Source: Stichopus chloronotus (Eukaryota; Echinodermata; Holothuroidea; Aspidochirotida; Stichopodidae). Taken from it: a DNA stretch of 64,000 nucleotides. This document shows positions 1-12,406 of this stretch, in pieces. A program made the position numbers and the translations under genes. Positions within the stretch are counted from its first letter, which is position 1, and every line of letters begins with the position of its first letter. The notes beneath the pieces are model-generated. The model was not told the origin of the DNA. It ran no database searches and was given only the letters and a program-made list of their open reading frames with translations. The stretch is taken from NCBI GenBank assembly GCA_021234535.1, contig CM037841.1:15954825-16018824 (forward strand), read 5' to 3'.

Positions 1-1391
1 TACAATTTGCTTGAGATTGAAATGATATACTTACATTCTCCTACTTCTCACTGACTTTTGGGATTAAATTTGAATTAAAAACAATAACTATATCGGGCAA
101 AGATGTATATGGAGCATTTAGCGTATTATGGAAACAATCAACCCACTCTCGTTTGGGATTTGGAGGACGATAAATTCTTTGTGTACAAACTTTATCTCTC
201 AGGAAAAATCAATCAATATCGTCAACTTAATACTCTCTATTTTTTACAAACTGTGTGCTTTCTTCTATAGTTAACGAGATTGCCCCCTTCTTCCATCTCT
301 ATCTTTACGAAGAGGTTTGTAACTGGTATAAAGCTTTCATGATCATTATGACCTACATTAACGTCTGTCGCCATAGGTGAGAACAGATTTAAGTTGGTCT
401 CTTTATGAAGGTAGGTGTCAGGGACCTCTATGGTGGCGGTTTACAATTGCCTTAATTTTTATCATATGACTTGTGATTCGAATATTTTCACTTGCTTAAT
501 AACCCCATGAGAATAGCGCCTGTCGGCCCCACTTGGCAGTTCCATGGAAGGACCTCGTGTTCTCGATGACTGTGTACAGCTGATTTCCGACCAAGACACA
601 GGATTGAATGCTGCTCTGTTCGGTTGGTTATTTTAATCATAAAACACAGGCCTATATATAGGCCAATCCGTTCTTGCGTTACGATACCATATCCTTCCCT
701 ACGCGTCAAGACTTTTGTAGTGGGTATAGGGAACTGAATGTGCTCCCCAAAGAATTAGATAAACTATATTTCTATGGCTCCTCCAATGTGAAATGGGTGT
801 GTTCAATTCACGTTGGACGTAATTCGTATTTGTCATATGCGTGTTACCCATGAGGATAATTCACCCTCCAGCTAGGCCTATATCTGAAATTCACAACGTG
901 GTTTAGCGATATTTTTCGTTGTGCTTGAAACGGAAAATCACAACTTCCAGGTAGCCACACAAGCAATCTTCACTTCTAAAGCTCTAATAGGGAAGCAAAA
1001 TGTTTTTAACCTTAAGTTTGTAAACTGGATGAGGGAGAGGTGAGCTGCCTTCCGCCCATGTTTATGAAAGAAGAGCAGGAGACTTAGTAAGCGCGTGAGG
1101 CGCGCTGAAAATGTTGAGATCATATTTTGACAAATTTGAGATCTTATTTCGACAATGTTGAGGTTGTATTTTGAACGTTTGGGGGTCAATCTGATTTTCG
1201 TGTATGTCGGTACACTGTTGGACATGTTAAATGCCGCAGTTTTTCTGTAAATTCATAATGCATAGATGTGAACGGTGACAGTTGTGTGTAAAAATTTTGA
1301 ATCCGGAATTATTTTCCTGAATGTTCCAAGCTGCATGTACCCAGTCTTGAAAAAGGGATATCATGATTGAAATTCTCAATTTATGAGATAA
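1..1391. other. Unassigned DNA
   Basis: No coding region, RNA gene or repeat structure could be supported here. The open frames are short (under 100 codons), on both strands, and show no recognisable domain. Confidence 0.5.
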
Positions 1392-2170
1392 CCAGAATGC
1401 ACAAATGCATTGTGTTTTCAATTATTTGATTATGAGCATTTTTTTCTTAATCTGACATAATAGCATGTGTCACAGGCTACCTATGCTTTACAAGAAATAT
1501 GAGATCTGTATACAAGCTTCTTTTCTTGAGATCAAGGTCAATAAAGTTTTAACAATTTGACCCTTGGGACATTGAATGACCTTTGACCTCAATTAAAGAC
1601 CAAATGGTTCTTGTACTCTATGGGAAACAACTACTACTGAATGTGACATCTGTCGAAGCTTCTCTTCTTTAGATGACGTTCACAAGAATTTCCTATTGTG
1701 AGCCGGTTGACCTAATATGACCTTTAAACTTCACCAACGACAACGGAGTTCTTGTATACTCAATGAGATACACATACATTCTTAATGGGAGATCTACCCA
1801 AGCTTCCCTTCTTGAGATGTAGTTTTTACAATATTTTCAAAATTTGGCCCCTGTTGACCTCAAATGACCTTTGACCTCCAACAAAATCAGTAGAGCTCCT
1901 GTACTCAATGCGGTATACCGAATATGAGAATTTGCCCAAACTTTCTTTCTTGAGATATTGTGTTTACAAGTTTTTCACAATTTTATCCCTGTTTACTTCA
2001 AATGACCTTCACCTCCAACAAAATCAATAAGAGTGTTGTACTTAATGTGGTACATCTACATACCACATATGACATTTGTCCAAACTTTTCTTCTTGAGTC
2101 ATTGTGTTTACAAGGTTTCCATAATTTGACCACTGTTTATCCCAAATGCCTTTTCATCTTCACCAAAAAC
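1392..2170 (-). mobile_element. HINE-like repeat, minus strand, 5'-truncated
   Basis: Read on the minus strand, this ends with the same tail as the copies at 26.0 and 27.8 kb: the plus strand at 1391-1416 (ACCAGAATGCACAAATGCAT...) is the reverse complement of their terminal ...ATGCATTCTGG. It is preceded by about four degenerate ~150-bp tandem units with phrases such as 'cttgagat', 'tgacctttgacctc' and 'tcaatgagat'. Two perfect DR1 motifs (TGACCTTTGACCT on the plus strand) lie at 1577-1589 and 1865-1877. The head with its microsatellite is missing, so the copy is truncated near 2170. Confidence 0.6.
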
Positions 2171-5100
2171 TACAGGGTTCGATTGAACGTCTAACGCCAA
2201 GAAGTGACGCAGATGCGATAAGTCGATTTTGCCCTCTCACAAGGAAAACCTGGCTAAGCCCCTGTCCATGCGGCTACTATATATACTAATAGATCAATTG
2301 GATATCGAAAAAAAAAAAACATTTCAGGAATTTCAGGTACAGTAATACTGAAAAATGGATGTTTCATATACTGTATTGAACAAGGTATAAAAACCATTGA
2401 ACGAGTCAATTTCGGGGAATTAGTCACTAATTAAGTAGTGTAGTGAACAGGCCAAATCACAGTGACCAAGGTGTAGTTGCATTCCTGTAATTTGGCCTGT
2501 TTTGAAATGTATTTCCTGGTCAGTCACAAATAATTTGCTAGACTAATGAACGCATTGTGTATAGAGAGTTGAACGAAGGTCATGTTTATGACCAGGGTTT
2601 TGCTCACAAAGTCAAGCAAAAGATTCTTAATAGTCAAAAGGGGGACCTATTGTAAAATCACAAAAGAATATTTAAATGGTATTTTAGTAAAGTCTCAAAA
2701 TTTAAACTTCTGTCACTGAGTCAAATGTTTGCTTGGAGTACGTGGAGTTCTATCATACACTTATGTTAACAGGTCATTATAGACCTCATCAGCGCTCCTG
2801 ATTACGTGAAATATGTGAAGTGCCAGTCTGTGCGAGCCCTTGCTAAATAATCTGGGCTACGCCACTATTACTACAACGTTCTTAATTCCAAAATGAATTC
2901 TGCCCCCTCACCCCTGATCATGGATTGACTACCTAGTATATGTTATATACATTTGTTCACGGTCTTGGTCTCGGACCTTCTCGGACCTTTTTTTTGTTAC
3001 GGTCTCGAAGTTTTGCTTCTGGTCTCGTTCTTGGTCTCGACACCCTCTGTTCTCGGTCTTGCATATACCTGTCTCGACTAAAATCCATACGATGCCCAGA
3101 ACTTGAAATACCGTATTCCATTTAATGGCCAAGAGAAAAATTTTTTGTTGTTGTTGCAGTGATGTTTTCAATCTTTTTGCTGATCAGATGATAAAAATTG
3201 CCTGTTTTCCCTTAGCAGTTTTGTAACGTCCGAAACAAATTCACGATTAGTTTGAGAGGATAATAAACAGTTGTAGCATTTTTTTTTTTTTGAGTAATGG
3301 TGGACAATCCATGGGGTATAACTATCATTAGTAACCATCATTAGTAGATATAATGTAGTAGTCTAGTTCTGTTATTTAAATATTGGTGAAATTAACTTTC
3401 CATTAGCAAGTGTATTGTCCGACACCAGTGTAACGTCCGAAACCAAAAAGAAAAAAATACGAATTTCAATGTGATATCTGTATACAGAGAGGAACTGAAG
3501 TAAATCAGTCAACATGTAATTAAAAACGCTACCTTGGAAACACATTCAGACAAACTGGTTTCCGTCTTTTTGAAAGTAATACTTTGTGGGCAAAAATTGT
3601 TTCGGGTGTTACACAACTTGCACATCTTGTCCATTTCACAAACGTTTTCTCCCGCTTTGTGGATTAAATGAACTTTATTATTCTATATTATGTCCAGAGG
3701 AATGTATTAATCATGTCTTGCAATTTGAAATATGGAATATAAAGTTTATAAATCAGCATCATTCTTTTTATATTTTCATTGGGACCATCCACAATAGTAA
3801 ATTGCCAAACACAACGTTATAGGAATCATGATGCATTTGGTGCTAGATGCATTGAACTCAAACCTTCAATATCAAAAACTGATACACGTCATGTTTTGCT
3901 GAATATTGTTAACATGATTCCGGGCGTTACAAAAATGTTAACACGAACTAAAAAGGGGGAATGTCTGGTCTGCGGTTAAATTAGAGATTTTCACCACTTG
4001 TCATGTTCCTGTGAGGAATTGATTTCATATTTCCTCAAATGTTATCAAAAATAGTGATAAATCTTTAACTAATTGAAATCATGATTGTGGGAGAAGTTGA
4101 CCCGTCACAAGCTGAAGAGTCAATCGTCCACCTCTCCCAGCATTTGGAGCGTTCAACATGGTGTAGGATGTTTGATGAGCCCACAAATTGTAAACCGGTG
4201 AGTCAACGTGCTGCTCGTAACTTACTTTCATAACTTGGCATTAGTCACTCTTCGCATGATATATGTTTTGCACCAGAAATGCTTAATTTAGCACACTAGA
4301 AAGGACTCAATTTGTAGAGAACATTATTCTGGATGGATAAACTTTCGACTTCAACTTGATGTAAAATAGTTATTTCTTGTGACAGAAAGTTAACAATGTT
4401 AAGATGCAAAAAATGTAAAGATGTATTGTCAGCAGAAAATAATGGCCAAATAAAGCAGCAAAGCAAGAGGGTAGGGCATTACAAATGACGTGGTGAAGAT
4501 GTTAACATGACGTAACTTCCGAAACAGACAAGCAGTCTATCAATGTGCCATTTAATTTCTTTCATGAAACTTCATGGTATCTTCCATCGTTCACATGCAA
4601 ATAAGAAGGTCACAAAAAGAGCTGCTTTTGTTTGCCAGAAATAACTTAAAAATGTTCTACTTAAAAGAGGTGTAGATGTATATTTCTTTGTAGTAGAAAG
4701 TTGAAAATGTGCAGGGACAATCACTGAAGTGTGCTAGAAGCAATTTGTAAAGCGCTTGATAGGGATTACATACACCTTCGAAGCCGGTGTGGATATTTAA
4801 TGTTTTTCTAACCTCTCCGTACCTCCCCTTGATATAACATTGCAGCCAACCGGTGCATAGTACTACACGTCTAGATCTAGGACACAATCTACTGTATCAT
4901 AATATGTTGGAGAAAGTGTCTGTCAGACATATAATCCTTAACGTTGACAGGTATTCCTTAGGAGACAGTGTTTCACTGTCACGGACCCTATTTCCTGTCA
5001 CACCGGTATTCGCAGCACTCAGAACTACCCGTACTGACCACGTGTTCGACGTGATAAAATCAAGCGTTCAGTGTTTCAGGCTTGTGCAATGTGATAAAAA

Positions 5101-5308
5101 CAAGAGGTACTGTGCCCTTTAGACTGTGGTAGTAACACACTTAACTTGTATTCATGTCTTCCCATAAATTCGTTGACAAAAAACCATGAAACAGCAGCTT
5201 CAGCAGGGTTTGAGAGCAGTACTGTATACAGCAACTAATTGGCCAACAACTTTTGCCGATGCGATCATGTGTCAACACACCAAGTCGCCATTTGCGGCCT
5301 GGAAATTC
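2171..5308. other. Unassigned DNA with scattered short repeats
   Basis: No gene is supported. The phrase TGTAACGTCCGAAAC or a near copy recurs at about 3222 and 3430, and a variant near 4507, which hints at a degraded dispersed repeat. A stretch rich in GGTCTCG/GGTCTTG variants lies at 2960-3065 and produces short artefactual open frames on both strands. Confidence 0.4.
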
Positions 5309-5312
5309 TTAA

Positions 5313-5905
5313 AGGAGAATGAAAGTCAGAACGTTTTACAGTAAATCATCACCGTCAAATGAAAGACAAACATGTGGTGATCACCAACACCAAATTTTAT
5401 GTGCATATGTTGTTTACTTTCCAAGATATCGCCATTTGAAAGTTCATAAAAATCAATCAGGATGCTGCCATGCTGAGATTGTGTTGTTATAACCTGACCA
5501 CTTGTTAGTGAAAAGCTTTTGTTTTTCTTTATGATTTATTGACAAAATAGTTTTAATAGTTATGCATCTATTTAAATGGAAGTATGAATAATTTGATCGT
5601 TGCATGATGCATCTCAGTAATTCAATGCAAAATTGTGTACAGTGTACAAGCATTCATGGAAATTATGAGAAAGGAAAACAAAGAAATACATTAAATTCCT
5701 GCTGTCAGGGGTTATGTGACATCATAGTTCGACTTACTCAAGTCTGTTCACAATCAACAGACAAAAATGGCAGCACCCTTCTCTAGATTTCAAAAGTGCA
5801 TAACTTGGGAAGGGAAGAGCATTTTTTAATGAAACTTTGACAAGTGTTTTCTCAAACACTTCTGCTTCATATTTTGTAAAGATATCCCCAGGGTTTCATT
5901 CTCCT
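5313..5905. mobile_element. 593-bp TTAA miniature transposon
   Basis: A perfect 12-bp terminal inverted repeat, AGGAGAATGAAA at 5313-5324 and TTTCATTCTCCT at 5894-5905, is flanked on both sides by TTAA (5309-5312 and 5906-5909). TTAA target duplications are characteristic of the piggyBac and Kolobok superfamilies. The interior has only short open frames, so this is a non-autonomous element. The superfamily cannot be decided from 12 bp of terminus. Confidence 0.75.
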
Positions 5906-5909
5906 TTAA

Positions 5910-6524
5910 GTGAGGTAATCTGATTACTGCACATTACTTACAACTAATTTCGTCACATAAAATGGTTGTAAACTTATCTTATTTCGTTGTACTTTCTCCA
6001 GAAATACAAACTTGGCAAATTCGCTGTCATTGCCACTTACATGTACACACACAATGTAATTTTCATGATACAAGCACACTACTATATCATCGCATAGTAC
6101 GTTTGTCATCAAAGCGAGTGAGTTCTGTACTATTTCAAAGGGAAACTTTCACACTTGTTGTTCGCCACCTCAGTTCCAGGCTGAGCAAGTTGTTCATGCC
6201 CCGCCCTTAAGACCCCAAATGTAAAATGACTGACAGCCTTGAAGTGAAGCAGTCACATAGTATTTAGGCTAAGCCCATGACCCACAGTTGTGCATGTCAC
6301 TCAGAAAAGCTGATAAAATGACCTTATTTTTTATCTTTAACGGACGGAACCTCTTGCAGACATGTGATTTGTATAGCAATCACTATGACGGATGCATGAC
6401 TTTCGATTTTCTGACTACTGAAGTCAATTTTCTGTGAGTTTTTCTTGATCTATTTGGTGATTCTCACTCCAGTAGCTTGCTGTTGTAGCCTATACCTCCT
6501 GCCTACCAGTCATTAGTACTGCAG
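5910..6524. other. Unassigned DNA
   Basis: No feature could be supported; only short open frames without recognisable domains are present. Confidence 0.5.
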
Positions 6525-6701
6525 TTACACCGCCCTGTAGTGTAGGCCCACTGTCAAGATCGGTGCTGTTATAAGCTGGCTTGGCTGTGCGGATGTTTCT
6601 CTGATTTTCAAGCTTCCCTGATTCTTCCCAAAGAACTCGGGGATTAGCATCCGGCGAAGTTCTACAGAAAGCGTATACCTAGCAACGCATATCTTCAAGC
6701 C

Positions 6702-7299
6702 ATGATACAAGCCTGTATTGAAAGAGTACTTGACAGAAAATTGGACGCCCTATTTCGAAAAGTAGAAGAAAATACAGGCAAGATTCACCAAATGGAGAAC
6801 AAACTAGATGACCACACCAGTCAGATGGTCACATTAAAAAAGAAAATCAACGAACTTCAGGCTTTTTGCATCCGTTTACAGAATGAAACAATACGAACAA
6901 TATTCCAGATGCAACTGCCTTAGAATTTTCGGTATTCCTGAAACTCCTACGTAAGATACAAGCCAAAAGTGTTTGGAATTCATTAGGGAGAAACTGAACA
7001 TCCCGATTGAACCTTCCGATATCGACCGGTGTCACCGTCTTGGGAAACCATCATCATCCTCCATGAGACAAGTAATAGTTAAATTTACTAGCCACAGTAC
7101 CCGCTCACTCGTCATCCGAAATCGTGGAAGTCTCAAAGGGACAAACTATGTCGTAAAGGAAGACATGACTAGTGCCAACCAAGCTCTCCTCCAGCAATGC
7201 AAGAAACACCCCAAAGTTAGTTCTGCGTACTGGTCTCATGATGGCAAAATTTTAGTTATCATAAATGAAAACGGCACTGACCACACCAAGAGAGTATGA
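6702..7299 (+). pseudogene. LINE ORF1 relic (coiled coil + RRM-like)
   Basis: ORF1 proteins of L1/CR1-like LINEs are RNA-binding chaperones that coat the element's RNA. Here an N-terminal coiled coil (frame of 6702, heptad-like 'KVEENTGKIHQMENKLDDH') is followed, in another frame, by an RRM-type segment (RIFGIPETPT near 6920-6950) and then 'PSDIDRCHRLGK' and 'RQVIVKFTSHSTRSLVIRNR', a block typical of invertebrate LINE ORF1 proteins. The reading frame shifts near 6885 and has an in-frame TAA at about 6953, so the protein cannot be made intact. The remaining open part, 6973-7299, ends at TGA. The family is clear, the exact clade is not. Confidence 0.7.
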
Positions 7300-7640
7300 A
7301 CAAAAGTGACCTTGACCGCCTGTGACACCAGCCGTGCTTTTTTCCATATCAATCTCAAGCGTTTTTTCTTACTCAAGAACTCAAGAGTTTTTCTAAGTAA
7401 ATACTCTTATCCAAAAAGGTTCCTGTACGTATATTTTTGTGTTTATCGTTCTTCCTTTTTTGACTTTTGTTTCTTTCCTTTCTTGCTCCTTTCCTGTTCC
7501 TTCTCTACCACTGACCTCTTATATATAAATAATAATTTACTTATGATAAAGGACATGCATTTTTTTTCTGTATGTGTTGCTTTGTATACAACCATTGTAA
7601 AAGTAAGTTGGCCACTACGATTTTTGAAGCTGTTAGGCAT

Positions 7641-7844
7641 TTTAATGGTTCCAATTATTCTGTCACAACTCGAAACAGAAACTGATATAGTGTTTCTCAT
7701 TGTAATAATGTGCTTGGAAAATTGCTTCCTAACAATTATTGCTACAACCCATGGCAGTCGCTCCCTCAATCTGCTATATCTGCTAAGTCTCTAAAGTCTT
7801 TTAAAAGTAAACTTACACATGAACTTCTCAATAGTTATCAGTAA
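7641..7844 (+). pseudogene. LINE reverse transcriptase C-terminal fragment
   Basis: One frame reads 'NYSVTTRNRN', a stop at 7683-7685, then 'NPWQSLPQSAISAKSLKSF' and finishes '...LNSYQ' at the TAA 7842-7844. The pattern W-x-S-L-P-x-x-I-x-x-x-x-S-L-x-x-F-K is the usual ending of CR1/L2/Jockey-type LINE RT proteins. Everything N-terminal to this, including the catalytic core, is missing. Together with ORF1 upstream and the tandem tail downstream it defines an internally deleted copy. Confidence 0.7.
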
Positions 7845-8162
7845 GCTGATTCTACACTTTGCTCTGAGACTCCATTATTCTGACTCTGTCCTCTTACAGG
7901 ACCCTTTCCTTCTTTCTCCTTCTTTCTACTCTCCCTTCCTTCTCTTCTCCTCTGCTTCTTTTTGTTCCTTTGTTGTTTTACTATTGTATTCTTGTATATT
8001 TTTGTTTTTTTTTCACTTTGTGGTCACTAGCTTAGATAACAGTCTACTCTGTTGATCCAGTGCCCTTCATATGTATACATACATTAAAATCTGTATTACT
8101 GAATTGTACATACTTTTTAGACATATGAACAATAAATTTGAAATTGAAAATTGAAATTGAAT

Positions 8163-10640
8163 AATATTGTGTATAAGTTGGTAGATTGATTCGTTAGCCT
8201 TACTTGGCGTGATTTTTGTCAGCCAATCATGGATTTACAATGCCGGTGGCAGGTAGGACTTACGTTCAGTTCCTGTAGGTGAAAGGCGAGGAACGTTGCT
8301 TATGATCACAAATTGCGGAAATTCCCAGTCCAACTTATGCACTGATGTAAATGAAATTGTCATTATTGGCGCTAATTCAGTGATTTTAATCTGTCCTCGT
8401 TTTGTCCCAATTCGTAGCAGAATTAGCACAGGGAATCTTTTCTTCCACCGAGTGTGCCCATGCCGGCCTGCCTATTGCTGTAGTCAAGATTTGCCAGTTT
8501 GGCATTTTAAACACCAAAATAGACAAAATTGTTGTTCTTTCTTTTTAAACTTTGTGGGCAGGTAAAAATCAAATGCCAAACTGCATTTTGGCGTTTTTTT
8601 TTTTTTTGGGGGGGGGGGGAGGGGAGCCTAATTTAAATAGCTATAAAACACCCGCTTTATCAAGAAAGTTCAAGAATTTCCTCTTTCACAATTTAATAGT
8701 CACCCGAGAGGGACGTTTCAAGTTTACAATTTACTCTCCACTTGTGTCAACATAGATTGACTATGTAATGATTTATATCGTATTATCGTGTGTTAAAAAG
8801 ATTGACAAGTGTTACACTGTTAAAAAATACAGGGACAAGTTTCCTCAAGTAGGATCTGTCTTGCTTGTTTTTTTTTAGGCGATTTGGCCTGCAAGTTGGC
8901 CGTTTACCCCACAAACAAACTGGCATCCCTAATTATATTCACTATAAGACCATCGATTGAGCAATGAATGAAACTGGATTATATTGGATAGCTGTAACAG
9001 CAGGAAAAAAAATGACGAAGGTTGACTGCAGAAAAAACAACTTATCTTTTTTTTTGTTGCTCCATTATCGTTATTAATTGATACAGAATCACTTATAATC
9101 AGCAAAATAGGGAAGGGGTTTGCGACTACGTAGGAACTTGAGCAAAGGTTTTTTTTTTTGAGGTTGTTTCCTCTGTTTATTGGTTCTCAACCAAATTTAC
9201 ATAGTTATACAATACAAGTATTTAAAGAAAGGAATAAGTTAAAGTTCAATTGCAATGTTACTATTTACAATCTTAACGAAAGAATTACCGTTTATCCAAA
9301 GGTTTTTAAACCAATACGTTTAACAATAGAGAGAGATAAAAACACATGACAAAAGCATTGCCCAGCGGTGATCGAACTGTGACATCAACGTCACAGACCC
9401 GCTGGAGTAATTGAATGGGCCATTTAATGCGCAGATAATTATTGGAGGCTAAAGAAATACACAAAGATAAGCCCCCAGGAAAAAAACTCTGCTGGAATGT
9501 TACCTAAATGTAACTTATTTCTGTTTCCACTTGATAATAGCTCAGTTATTCTTCTTTAGTTCACTTTCGTTTAGTATGACACACAGATGCTATACTCTTT
9601 GTTTGCAGTAAGTTAGTGTAAACAAAATAGGCAATATGTGTAGGCCGAGCCTGACTAACGTAATGGAAAATAGCTGCTTTATTAGCCACAAGACAGTAAC
9701 TGCCACAGTGTACTGTGTACCAGGTTAACCACGATCAGTATCGGAGATGAATACATTTACTTTCACAAGTCTTGAGCTTTGTTTTTGTGAGATATTGAAA
9801 TGAAAAGTTTTAAAATGGATCTAGGACTTATTTTTTGTCCGTTTTGATGTTGATTTGTAAGTATTAACGCTACATTCCAAAAACAAATTTTTGTTGATTG
9901 TTGGACCGATAATTTTTCCGGTACTGCGAAATATTCAAAAGTACTAGTACCAGTACTCGCACAAAAATATTCCCTCGGGTATTGCAGGTACCAGTACTGC
10001 GAATACCGGTACTGATTTGGGTACCGGAATACCGCCCAACCCTACTTGACATGACCACTCTGGGTATAGCAGAAGTCCTCACTAAGGCCTCAAATAGTTT
10101 CTCTATGCACGCAGGTCCTAACATAACAATGCTACCGGTCAGTTTAGTTGTCGAGTCGCGAATTGCCAACCAATGAGTTCGTGCTCAGAAATCCTGACGG
10201 GTGTGCTTTTCAGTGCAGAGCTAGTATGCTTTTACTGATTACATGGATTGTCAGGATTTTTAGTTTTGAGAAATTTATTACCTACGATATATATGTTGTA
10301 ATACAAAATCCCCTGACATTTATCTTGCGCTTTCAATTCGTTTGTTTTTTCATTCGATACAGGTAAATGATAATGGAACAATTCTAAAGATGCACAAGTT
10401 GAATTGGCTCGAATGGATAATCTGTGACAACACACACAACAGACAATTATAGCCATGAATGAGCACTTACTCATGGGCTAAATACTGTAGTGTCAACTGT
10501 AGTACTGGTTGCGTGGGAATGATGTATAGGATTAGACTATTGGGTTAGGTGTCATGATTCGTAGATGGGGTTAGGAGATATTTTTAGGGGATAGTAGATA
10601 CTTATTTGAAGTTTTTTTTTAGTCTGGCCATCTTCATTTA
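8163..10640. other. Unassigned DNA
   Basis: No gene recognised. It contains a T13/G10-type homopolymer run at about 8597-8620. At 9900-10050 there is a cluster of GGTAC/GTACC-rich phrases (ACCAGTACTGCGAATACCGG) ending in CCGCCCAACCCTAC, which resembles the end of a miniature DNA transposon but has no second end that I can see. Confidence 0.4.
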
Positions 10641-11433
10641 TAGACACCACGGGTAGAAAGAGGAAACATTCTAACACCGGCCCCAACAACCACTAGACCC
10701 AGTCGGCGACACCGACCCCGAGGGAAGGCCATTCCAATGGACTTGGCACTCGGATCTGGACAAATCCTGCATTGGCACTGGCACCGGACATCTTTTTTAG
10801 GGGTCCAGAGTCTAATAAACAAAGAGAAGAGATAAAGTGGCCCGAAGAGGATATCTTCAGATTACAAAGTTCCCAAATGAATCTCAAGGATAGAATGGAC
10901 TTGGCAAAACACGGCCTTCAGAACAGTTTGCTTTCTTTGAGGACTTGACAATAGGAGACGACCGGCTGCAGTCACCCTGGGTCTGGGTGAGCCAAAAAGA
11001 GCCAATACTTAGGCAACATTCATCGGAATTCCACAGATCGGCTCCAGAGGAGCAGACTGTCTGACTAAAGCGGTTGAACAAATGGTCCGTCATCTCCCAA
11101 CGATCTCCATGAATCCCACGCGGGTTGTTTGTTCCATCCTGGCGAAGAAATAGGTGGCGTTCTCGCCTCAATTGGATACGACCCGGCCCTAAAGGTTTCC
11201 CATCAGGGCTGGGAATTGTTACTTCAACCACCCTCCAGGGAACCCGAAAGCGTCTCACAACTGAATAAAGTACCACATACCGTATCTCTAGGGACGCCAA
11301 CCAAACGAAGCACAAGATATCACATTTGACTAGGACCAGTCATAAACACTCATATCATGAGTGTGGCCAAACTGGTAAAGAGGCATCACCAACAGCTCCC
11401 GAACAATGAATTTAGAGAAACCAATAAAGAAAA
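10641..11433 (+). other. 5' flank of the gypsy insertion, possibly old retroelement
   Basis: This stretch and the one after 16994 were contiguous before the gypsy element inserted (target GAAAA). It is more GC-rich than its surroundings and may belong to the DIRS-like relic seen at 17.5 kb, but no diagnostic motif is readable on this side. The long minus-strand open frame (10884-11315) shows no recognisable domain. Confidence 0.3.
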
Positions 11434-11641
11434 TGTCATATCCGATCCTTATGAATATTCATGATCTAAGAATAAATCCACATTCCAGTCTACCCATAAT
11501 ACATCACTCTGTATCGGTAACTTACGTATGTAATTGAGGAGAAGTAATTATACAGTTATAACGTACAGACGTACGTGAGTTCGTTGTCCTCTCTACTGTG
11601 GATAGGCCTCTGGCGTAACGTGTCTTCCTTACATTACAACA
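11434..11641 (+). repeat. 5' LTR of gypsy element
   Basis: 208 bp, TG...CA ends, one mismatch to the 3' LTR. Just downstream (11642 onward, TGACGACGAATATGG) there is no standard primer site beginning TGG at the LTR edge. First-strand priming may therefore use an internal tRNA site or another mechanism. Confidence 0.95.
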
Positions 11642-11677
11642 TGACGACGAATATGGAATAGGAAAATACTCTTCGTA

Positions 11678-12406
11678 ATGGCATCGTGTAATTTATTGCA
11701 ACCCATTCCTTTTCTTGCTGATCCGGGCGAACCTGCTATACTCTGGAAGCAGTGGCTCCAGTCATTTCAAGTATACATTCTAGCGATTGATGGGGAGGAA
11801 TTTTCTGCACTGCGTAAACGGGCAATTCTACTTCACTGTCTGGGAGCCGAGGGGCAGCGCATATTTTCGACGTTGCCAAACCACGATGCAACACCTCCAT
11901 CAGGACGTACAGTCTACGAGCATGCACTCAACATTTTGGAGGACAGATTTTCACACAAAGCTAATGTTATGTCCGAACGTTATAAGTTCAGACGAAGAGC
12001 TCAAAACAGAGGTGAGTCCACAGATACTTTTCTTTCGGCCCTTCGAGACCTGGCCAAGTCATATGACTTTGGCGATAAACATGATGAAATGATTCGTGAC
12101 CAGTTAATTGAGAAAACCAATTCCAAGCAAATTCGAGACCGATTATTAATTGAGAAAGATTTGACGCTAGAGAAAGCAATTGAACTTGCTCGAAGAATTG
12201 AAACCGTGATCCGAGATTCATCTACCTTGGCAGCAGGTACATCGACAGCCCACCATCAGGAGTATGGTTTTACTCAGAGCGCTAACGCTACTTCAGTGAA
12301 TTATGTGAGGCATTCTCATCAAAGACCTGCAAAGTTTCAGAAACCTCGTTCACATGCAGCTAATACGGGTAAGCAGCCACCGCCATCATGGGACAACAAC
12401 GTGTAG
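11678..12406 (+). CDS. gag: Gag (capsid part) of gypsy element
   Basis: Gag forms the virus-like particle that packages the element RNA in the cytoplasm. The ATG at 11678 is the first one after the 5' LTR (36 bases downstream). The product (242 residues) begins MASCNLLQPIPF. It has the helical, charged capsid region of Ty3/gypsy Gags, with 'GEPAILWKQWLQSFQVYI' near residue 20 and 'RRAQNRGESTDTFLSALRDL' in the middle. The basic C terminus stops at TAG 12404-12406 without any zinc knuckle. The CCHC knuckles that normally end such a Gag lie instead at the start of the next frame, beyond a 595-bp interruption. The stop is used only if that interruption stays in the RNA. Confidence 0.85.
   Translation: MASCNLLQPIPFLADPGEPAILWKQWLQSFQVYILAIDGEEFSALRKRAILLHCLGAEGQRIFSTLPNHDATPPSGRTVYEHALNILEDRFSHKANVMSERYKFRRRAQNRGESTDTFLSALRDLAKSYDFGDKHDEMIRDQLIEKTNSKQIRDRLLIEKDLTLEKAIELARRIETVIRDSSTLAAGTSTAHHQEYGFTQSANATSVNYVRHSHQRPAKFQKPRSHAANTGKQPPPSWDNNV

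Larger units (their letters stand above)
6525..8162 (+). mobile_element. Internally deleted LINE (CR1/L2-like group)
   Basis: The segment keeps the two ends of a non-LTR retrotransposon. An ORF1 relic (6702-7299) is followed by the last ~68 codons of a reverse transcriptase ORF (7641-7844). The 3' end is AATAAATTTGAAATTGAAAA and further TTGAAATTGA repeats at 8131-8162, the kind of short tandem tail seen on CR1/L2-type LINEs. Endonuclease and the catalytic RT core are absent, so roughly 2-3 kb has been lost between about 7300 and 7640. The 5' limit is uncertain; 6525 is only where sequence plausibly belonging to a 5' UTR begins. Confidence 0.7.

Noticed and set aside
7306..8055. Two hydrophobic Phe/Ser-rich open frames suggesting membrane proteins
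   Set aside because: They translate a pyrimidine-rich stretch within the deleted LINE; the real LINE RT remnant is in a different frame there.
9360..9425. tRNA-like segment on the minus strand (GTTCGATC, CCGCTGGGC)
   Set aside because: The arms do not form a tRNA cloverleaf and no SINE tail or box A could be supported.
10884..11315. 143-codon minus-strand frame
   Set aside because: No domain, no codon pattern support, and it lies in a likely retroelement remnant; treated as chance.
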